Of a DNA stretch of 64,000 nt, positions 57,617 to 64,000 are shown in pieces (the first letter of the stretch is position 1; every line of letters begins with the position of its first letter). The stretch spans positions 248,001 to 312,000 of the forward strand of contig JAYEVE010000326.1 in assembly GCA_036346375.1 (NCBI GenBank), read 5' to 3'. A program made the translations under genes and the position numbers. The DNA is from Guadua angustifolia (Eukaryota > Streptophyta > Magnoliopsida > Poales > Poaceae). The notes beneath the pieces are model-generated. The model saw only the letters and a program-made list of their open reading frames with translations. It ran no database searches and had not been told where the DNA came from.

Positions 57617-60373
57617 ATTATATGTATGAGTTCTGATTTCCATACACCTTTTAAAGGTATACCAGCCGGTCTCTCAACTCTCTCCAGTATTGACATAGGC
57701 CTGCAGAGGATGTTGCTTACGCACTCGTGAATCGTGATGTTCTTCCAAAATCTCTAAGCCGGTCCAATGCTACTACATGGTTAATGCATGACCAAAGAAG
57801 TTAATTGGTGTGCATTAGTACAGAGTTATTCTGATCCTCGTCCAATAACATCAAGAGATGGGTGAAAAAGTAGAGTACAGAGATAAAAACAGCAAATTAC
57901 TGCAGCATTGGATGTGGTCTTTTCTTCCAAAATCCAAGCTCTAAGGTTTAACGAAATATCATTTGCTCCGCACGAGTGCGGAGGACATAAGAAATTGGTA
58001 TAAATAACAGTTGCATAAAAAAAATAGTAGACAGCAAATGTATAAAAAAAGAAATGTTTTCATACTTTTTCTTTTAACAGTTGTATAAATATTAAAGTAT
58101 GAATAAATAGTAGATAGTGATTACTTAACTTTTCACTTACTTTAAAATTTATACAATTTATATTGAGAGGAAAGCATTGAAGCACTGCTAAAAAACCCCA
58201 AATGGGGAAGGAGTCTCCTCGGCAAGCATGATTATCTTCAAAGAAACAACCAGGTAGCAAGTAAACGATAGCGAAAGAAAGATTCATTTATATATTTCTC
58301 ATTTAGGACTTTTCTTGAGAACTCTCAGTTAAGTCTTATGTCCTAACTTCTTAGCGTATGTGGGTGGTGTGAGCGTGACGTGCGTCGAGTGTACTATACG
58401 TCCGACCATGCATGTACTATTAAGGAAAAACCTCTCATGTCTTACAATAGTCGCTAAGATACCAAGATCAACACTAGACAAGGTAAAACTAGTTTTTTTT
58501 TTCTCCCAGATGTACAACTTAGGGGTTGGGTAAATCGTAATAGTAAAAATAATGGTGATATGTACCGTATCTTACTACTGATGTGTTCATGAAGTGGAAG
58601 GATAGCAGAAGTGCAGAACGATTGACCTGATACTACAAAAAATCTAGCTTGCAAACATGGACCTCCAAAAGTATATAGCTACGTTTGCAACACCGTAGCA
58701 AGTAGCAGCTCAAGCATATTCTAATTCCAAACTATATATGATTATCTAGAATTTGAACGGTCACTCGCTAAGCCAAAAGCAACTTGCACTACTACAGAAA
58801 GGGCATTTAGTCCCGTCCAAAATCGTGCCTTTAGTACCGGTTTTTGAACCGGTAGAATAGCATCCGGATCGATGCTCAAGGGCATCGAGCCCGGTTCACT
58901 CACCCGCATCGATGGAGTATCGATCGGTTCGAATTCACGTGGCAGCGCATTGGGAACCCTCGAGCCCTCATCAAGATCGGTTGGTGTCTCCAACCGCATC
59001 GATGAGTTTTCATCAATCGGTTAGTTTCTCCAACCGTACTAATGTTTTGTATATATATAGGTCTATTTCTCCGTAGCTATTATATATATGTGTGTGTTAA
59101 ATCACAACTAATTAAAAGCACAGATAATCAATCATGCACTTTGCCTCGATAATTAAATCATCGAACATTCATTAACAAATTTAATTACATCTAATGTATT
59201 AAAATATGTACACATATTTGTTCTTCTAATGTATTACAATATATATGTACACAACTTTATATATGTACACAACTTTAATTACAACTTTAGTCTTTCTTTT
59301 CCTTCTATTCATCGGGATCTTTTACGCGCGATCGCTCTTGCTAGTCAGAGATGTCGACCACTTACGATTCATTGGTCCTTATCGAAGGGCCCCACTGTTA
59401 AAGTTTGGTTCGTGAAACTCGCTTTTGATTTACAACCTCATCGTAAATAAAGCCGACGAGTTGTTCTTGGATTGCTCTCACTGCGTCTTGGCGAGAGTTT
59501 CAACCTTGTTCCGCCAAATATTGAGGCACCTATCGTTAAGTCATTAACTAATCAATACTTGAATTTGTACAAGATATAAGGAGTACCTATACACAATTAA
59601 AGCTAGTAATTATATTTACTCACCCCTTGTTGCCTTTTAGCATGCGTCGCCGGCTCGGTTTGGGTATGCATAAACTCAAGATACATAGTAGCCGATAAAT
59701 TGTTACCCGTGGTGAGTCAAAATCATGTGGAAAAAGTTGAAAGCGTGAAATGGATGCAAAGAAATTAAGTTAACTAACTAAAAAGCTAGCATTATGATAT
59801 AATGCATATGAGAGGCAATTGCAATGTCAAATTTCTCCTTGAATACGCCCACGTTTTTAGCACGGAACCGTGTGAATGCACTACACATGTGATTACGAAT
59901 TGTATGTACATGATTAGAATTTGTTTCAAATTGAAGGAAATAGAGCTAGTACGATAATGAAAGGAACAAGAATTAATACCGGTCGAAAGCATGTCGATAA
60001 AGTTTTGATACTTTTCAACTGGTCTCCTTTATGAGTCCATAATTGTGATCGAGCTACGATCTAGCTCGATCATAAGAAGAATCCAGTGAAAACTATACAT
60101 AGATGTGTCAACATAGATAACTAATTAGTTCTAACATCGTGTTATGAAAAAGGAGTAGAATGAGGTGGTACGAAAACACGTACTCAAATGAGTAGGCTAG
60201 ATATATCTTTGACTTATATCTTTGACCCATTAGCGCATTGAATACATTAGTCTCTGTTTCGCTTGGGTGGTCTCTAACGGTTGTCTCGTTGATAACTACT
60301 GGGTCCATGAAGCCTATGTCGAAAATACGATCCCTTCGGCATCTTTGTATCTCCATGCTACATAAGAAATTAG

Positions 60374-62430
60374 TTAGGCTTGCAAGTTAGTATAGTACAA
60401 GGAAGTGCACGATAGTTTTTTGTAAATAATTAAGACACTTACAGAGTCCAGCAACCCATCAAGCTCACGCTGAGGGCGCTCGGTATAGATCATACATGTA
60501 GTCCCAATGACAACAAATTGACCTTCACCGCGAAAAAAATCTTGTTGCTTAAACTTGACAAATAACATCTCTAGACCATGCTTGGTTGCGCCCAAGTACC
60601 ATTCATGAAATTGCCGATCTTTGTCGTTAGTGAAGCGACTCCTCATGCCCGACCAATGACCCACCCATTTTAAATAACCATTTTACTTGGGCAACCTCAA
60701 TCTTTTCCGTGCCTAATATTTGATTTGCAAGAAGGCCGTTTCTTCAAGAATTTTTGCATTTCCTTACTCTTCCCTCACCGACATCTTCTTCTTGGGGCAT
60801 TCCTTACTCAATGTGCTCGTAGTTTGATTTGCAGGCATTTCCTTTTTATCCTTCAAATTTTTAATAGTCATTAAGCTTTTATAAAATTCTTCTGTGCGTG
60901 TTGAACCTTTTTCTCTCGGTGACTTGGGTTTAAGAAATTTAGTTACCTCTCCTTTTACCACCTTCTTGATCTCCTCATCGCTCATATCATACTACCGCTC
61001 TAAGTTCAAACTTCTTGGATTGGGTGGAGGACCCCGCCTTCTTGGGAGCTCATTGGCCGAGCTGGCTTCATTCCTTGGTCGGCGCCTTCTTGGGAGGAGA
61101 CGGGTTCTTGTGGCGCTTATGTGCGCGGGAGGTGGTGTAGGAGTCGGCGCTTCTTGGGAGAGAGACAGCTTCTTCGGGCTTATATGTGCAGGAGATGGTG
61201 TAGGAGATGGGCTTCTTGTCGGGCTTATATGCGCAGGAGGTGGTGTAGGAGTCGATGTGTTCTTGGGAGGAGACGAGTTTCTTCTCGGGCTTCTTCATGA
61301 GAGGACAAGTCCATGTTATCTCGAAAAATTATGTACCGCTTACGCCCACAGATGAAATTGTGTAACGCCTCTCCTAGCTTCAGAGTCCCGCCACCTCCAG
61401 AATTTCGAGGTCAAGGTCCTCGTACTGGCACCTCCTCCACCGAGACCTTGGAGTATCCTAACAGATCTCAATGGCCATGGATAAGCTGCCCGGCTCTAAT
61501 GGGTGAGCCATACCATCGGCCGCTTTGAAGGTAAGGTTCGCGCTTGGATATGCAGCTCACAAGGTGTCCGCCACCGATGTCGCCTACGGATACTTGTCCA
61601 AGTCCGCTTCGCCACCACCGAAGCGCAATGCTTCACGCCTCGAGGGGCTAATGATGTCTGGATTACTTGGAGGTTCTGGCCTGCCTCGCTGTTGGCTCAA
61701 GGCTAGCTGCACTCTCTTCGGATCTCTTCTTGCATTCTCTCATTTGTTTGATTCAGCGTTCTTCAAGCGCACTAAGTTGTTGTTCTGCCGAGCCTTGCTC
61801 CTCACTCGACTCCTATAGGTCTCGGCCCCGAGCGAAACCAACCTTCCACGGACAACGCCGACGCTCGTGTACGCCCGAGGTGCTCGATTTTGCAAGGCCC
61901 TTGTTAGCTCATCGTTCTCCCTGTTTGGCACAAAGCTACTGGGAAGTCTCCTCGATGGATCTGCATAAGCCTTTCGCCACATCTCTTAGCACCTCCCCAA
62001 ACACAAGATTGCCGTTATCATCAAGGGCGCCGCCGTGAGCATAGAACCAATGCTTTGCTCTGTCGGGCCAATCCATTGCTGGTGCGATACCCTTCGCTAG
62101 CGTGTCCTGCTCCTCTTCTCCCATTTTGGTATTGCATGGCGGTAACCACCGGGCCGAGTCGGTGGTGATAATTCTTCTTCCGTGCATTCAACTTATTCTT
62201 CTCACTCAAACTTTGACCTTCATCCAAGTCTTGTAGTTCACAAACGCATCCCGCTGATCTTGCAACTTTGGGTGCTTGTTGAAGTCAGCGCTCGATTCTT
62301 CTTGATATACTCGTGTTCACTTCTTTTTATAAGTCCGAATGCGACCGCCATCTTCTTGAGAGTGTAACTCTTCACCTTCTCTTCGGTCCCTTGGGGAAGG
62401 TGAATGTCTCCTTCACATCGCTCCAAAGCA
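60374..62430 (-). pseudogene. En/Spm CACTA accessory protein (TNP-like) pseudogene
   Basis: This is the coding part of the CACTA element at 58787. Conserved blocks in N-to-C order run from about 62426 down to 60374: LKKMAVAF, NKLNARKKNYHHRLG, HWFYAHGGALD, SSFVPNRENDELTRAL, ETYRSRVRSKARQ, and EGQFVVIGTTCMIYTERPQ. The protein is thought to bind element DNA or support transposition. At least four frame changes separate the blocks, and introns may account for one or two. The first exons, if any, lie beyond 62450. Confidence 0.82.
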
Positions 62431-63284
62431 TGTTCTTCAGATCATGAGGGACCAGATCCCATTTTGCTATGCTAATTGCCACGTGGTCCCTAACGTGACG
62501 CCACATGCCGAATTGAACGCCCAAGCGCCCGAGGGTGCAAGAGGTCGGCCGCCCTCGCCGACTTTCGGTGATAACATGTCTTGCCTTCTTCTTCTTGCTT
62601 GGACCTCACGACGTGATTGCTCGCTCGTTGACCGATCTGAAAGCATGGTACAATCATGAACGGGTCAGATGTTGGCTTAGCATGGTAGTGGAACCGACAA
62701 TCATGAACGTGATCGATTGTTACCTCGCCGGCCTCATCGTGCTCGCAGCCTCATCGTGCTCTCGCAGCCTCATTGGCCTCAAGTATGTGCAGTTCGCCGC
62801 CTCATGACCATCAATCCTCGCAATCAAACTTAACATAAATGCTTCATCGCCCATCGCCGCGTTTCTTAGGCTAGAAGAAGCAATCGAAAATTAACGAAAA
62901 TAGATTTCATTTCATGTAATGCCGATGGTACTACTCTAAAACGACGTGGAAGACGGTAGAGAGAGGATGGGCGGCACGCCAAGATGTTCCTAATGTAAAT
63001 CGCCAAATACTATACATCTCGAATGAAAAAAAATATGATTATATTCAAATATTCATATATTCGAGATTCATATAAGCCATGAGGAGGCCGGCATGCTCCT
63101 CATGGCTTCGCCTCTGCACCTGACGCCTCCTCACATCCATGCTTCTTGAACTTGCAGGGCTTTTTTTTTCAAATCATTTTAGTGTGGAATAAGAATGATT
63201 CATTATTTTTATTACAAATATATTCTTAAGAATATATGAATTTTTCATATTATTTTGTACAATTAGATCAATTATTATATATCG

Positions 63285-63355
63285 AGATACAAAAGAGAAA
63301 ATTAGGACAAGTTTAAGATCTTTAAACTTGTCGTAATTTTCTTTTTGTAATTCTC
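63285..63355. repeat. Near-perfect hairpin in the CACTA interior
   Basis: ACAAAAGAGAAAATTAGGAC (left) and its complement around TTGTCGTAATTTTCTTTTTGT (right) form a stem of about 30 bp around AGATCT. It could be a small MITE-like insert or a folding element. Confidence 0.65.
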
Positions 63356-63377
63356 AGATATAATGAATCTGAACTTA

Positions 63378-64000
63378 GAATAATTCACATGATACATATT
63401 CATTTGACATGATACATATACATTTCAAACTTCACATATACATAGAAATCTCACACATACATAGAAATCTCACATATACATAGAAACCGATCAATAGAAA
63501 TAGAAATTTCAAAATTCACCGTAAATTAGAATAATTCACATGATACATATTCATTTCACATGATACATATACATTTCAAACTTCACATATACATAGAAAT
63601 CTCACACATACATAGAAATCTCACATATACATATATATTTCAAACTTCACATATACATATAAATCTCACACATACATAAGTATTTGAAGATTTGCCTAAT
63701 AATGACAAGTAAAAGGACATCACAACTAGCATAGTGCTCAAGTTGTCAATTTTGTATTGTTCTCGATAACGGGTTGCCTTAAAGACCGAGTCCTCACAAG
63801 AGGGACAAAGATCATTGACCAATTTGTGACAACATTACTTTAGTGAAAATGAAACAACTTTTCCAAAGACTTGACAACTTAGAATAATTCACATGATACA
63901 TATTCATTTGACATGATACATATACATTTCAAACTTCACATATACATAGAAATCTCACACATACATAGAAATCTCACATATACATAGAAACCGATCAATA
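63378..64000. repeat. AT-rich CACATATACATAGAAATCTC tandem repeats
   Basis: The block ATAATTCACATGATACATAT, then CATTTCAAACTTCACATATA and ACATAGAAATCTCACACATA, appears at about 63380, 63530 and 63881, the last running off the window. Within each block the 19-20-bp unit CACATATACATAGAAATCT repeats with small changes. This is a minisatellite inside the CACTA element. Confidence 0.85.

Larger units (their letters stand above)
52536..58520 (+). repeat. Copy C of the local repeat unit (most complete)
   Basis: It starts with ATTCATTTCTGTTGAATC as in copy B. An Angela/BARE-like Copia LTR begins at 52594 (TGTTGGAGATATGCC.TAGAGGCAAT) and reaches to about 55350. It has its TATA-like CTATATAAAGAG at about 55062, the region TACAGGTCTGTGCGTCTAGTA at about 55312, then CAGTGGTTCCTTGG in primer-binding position. 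The rest (to about 58520) matches copies A and B and includes the peptide gene at 56598. No Copia coding region is present. Insertions unique to C: the solo LTR at 52959-54438, an inverted-repeat piece at 56870-57260, and a hAT MITE at 57338-57616. Confidence 0.85.
58787..64000 (-). mobile_element. CACTA transposon, one end and decayed coding part; continues past window
   Basis: The terminus CACTACTACAGAAAGGGCAT lies at 58787, followed by subterminal ACCGGT/CCGATCGGTT-type repeats up to about 59040. Coding pieces on the minus strand, read from right to left, are VKSYTLKKMAVAF (62390), EKNKLNARKKNYHHRLGP (62190), WPDRAKHWFYAHGG (62070), AYADPSRRLPSSFVPNREND (61970), a Pro/Lys-rich linker (61300-60760) and GATKHGLEMLFVKFKQQDFF (60580). 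These are the conserved blocks of the grass En/Spm-type CACTA accessory transposase-like protein. The blocks lie in different frames, so the gene is dead. The second terminus is beyond the window. Confidence 0.85.

Noticed and set aside
63378..64000. CRISPR-like regular repeats
   Set aside because: The units are adjacent and degenerate with no unique spacers, and they lie within a CACTA element of a plant genome; it is a minisatellite.

Overview
This window reads as nuclear DNA of a grass (Poaceae). The evidence is one large intron-containing plant gene in a sea of nested transposons: Copia, Gypsy, hAT, CACTA, Mutator-like, Stowaway and Harbinger-type MITEs, and a LINE. There are also decayed fragments of plant genes, and intergenic DNA is AT-rich. 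Nothing in it looks prokaryotic or organellar. I cannot name the species from sequence alone.

Layout. 1-733 is the 3' part of a Gypsy-type LTR. 829-3640 (minus) holds decayed RPA1-like/Helitron-type coding sequence, with a MITE-in-MITE at 1711-2357. 5111-5726 is a large palindromic foldback. 5893-14162 is a Copia-type LTR remnant containing two solo LTRs of a long-LTR family (6708-10265 minus, TSD CTCTT/CTCCT; 10541-13945 plus, TSD TATTG). 14395-18180 is copy A of a local repeat unit (copies B and C at 28748-38562 and 52536-58520). Then come a hAT-type element (18752-19878), a 721-bp solo LTR (20334-21054), and a SYP7-type Qc-SNARE pseudogene (about 21434-26560, minus) split by a 4.3-kb solo LTR. 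A Copia solo LTR (27115-28729) follows. Copy B contains a 7.1-kb hAT element (29120-36255) that carries a Mago nashi fragment. Inside that sits a Gypsy element with two LTRs (29320-35216), which itself contains a solo LTR (30759-33937) and a MULE-type MITE.

The one apparently intact gene is a wall-associated receptor kinase (WAK) at 40042-45777, plus strand. A four-exon model closes in frame to 944 residues: signal peptide, two galacturonan-binding-type ectodomain modules, EGF-like module, membrane span and RD kinase. Its first intron carries a LINE fragment and its upstream region a roughly 300-bp tandem duplication. Downstream come a CACTA end with a decayed acidic ORF (46979-48108), a 126-bp x 3 tandem repeat, a captured first exon of a PP2A B55 regulatory subunit (48770-48895, minus), a degenerate roughly 165-bp tandem array, copy C, and from 58787 to the window end a CACTA element with decayed minus-strand ORFs.

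How the parts relate. Copies A, B and C are same-strand and share DNA including, in A and C, a decayed small secreted-peptide-like gene. This suggests the locus grew by local duplication and was then expanded by transposon insertion. Because the copies differ in their insertions, empty sites can be read directly and the order of many insertions deduced. Only the WAK gene looks functional; the rest is transposon, captured fragment or pseudogene. All identifications are by reading motifs; no database search was run.
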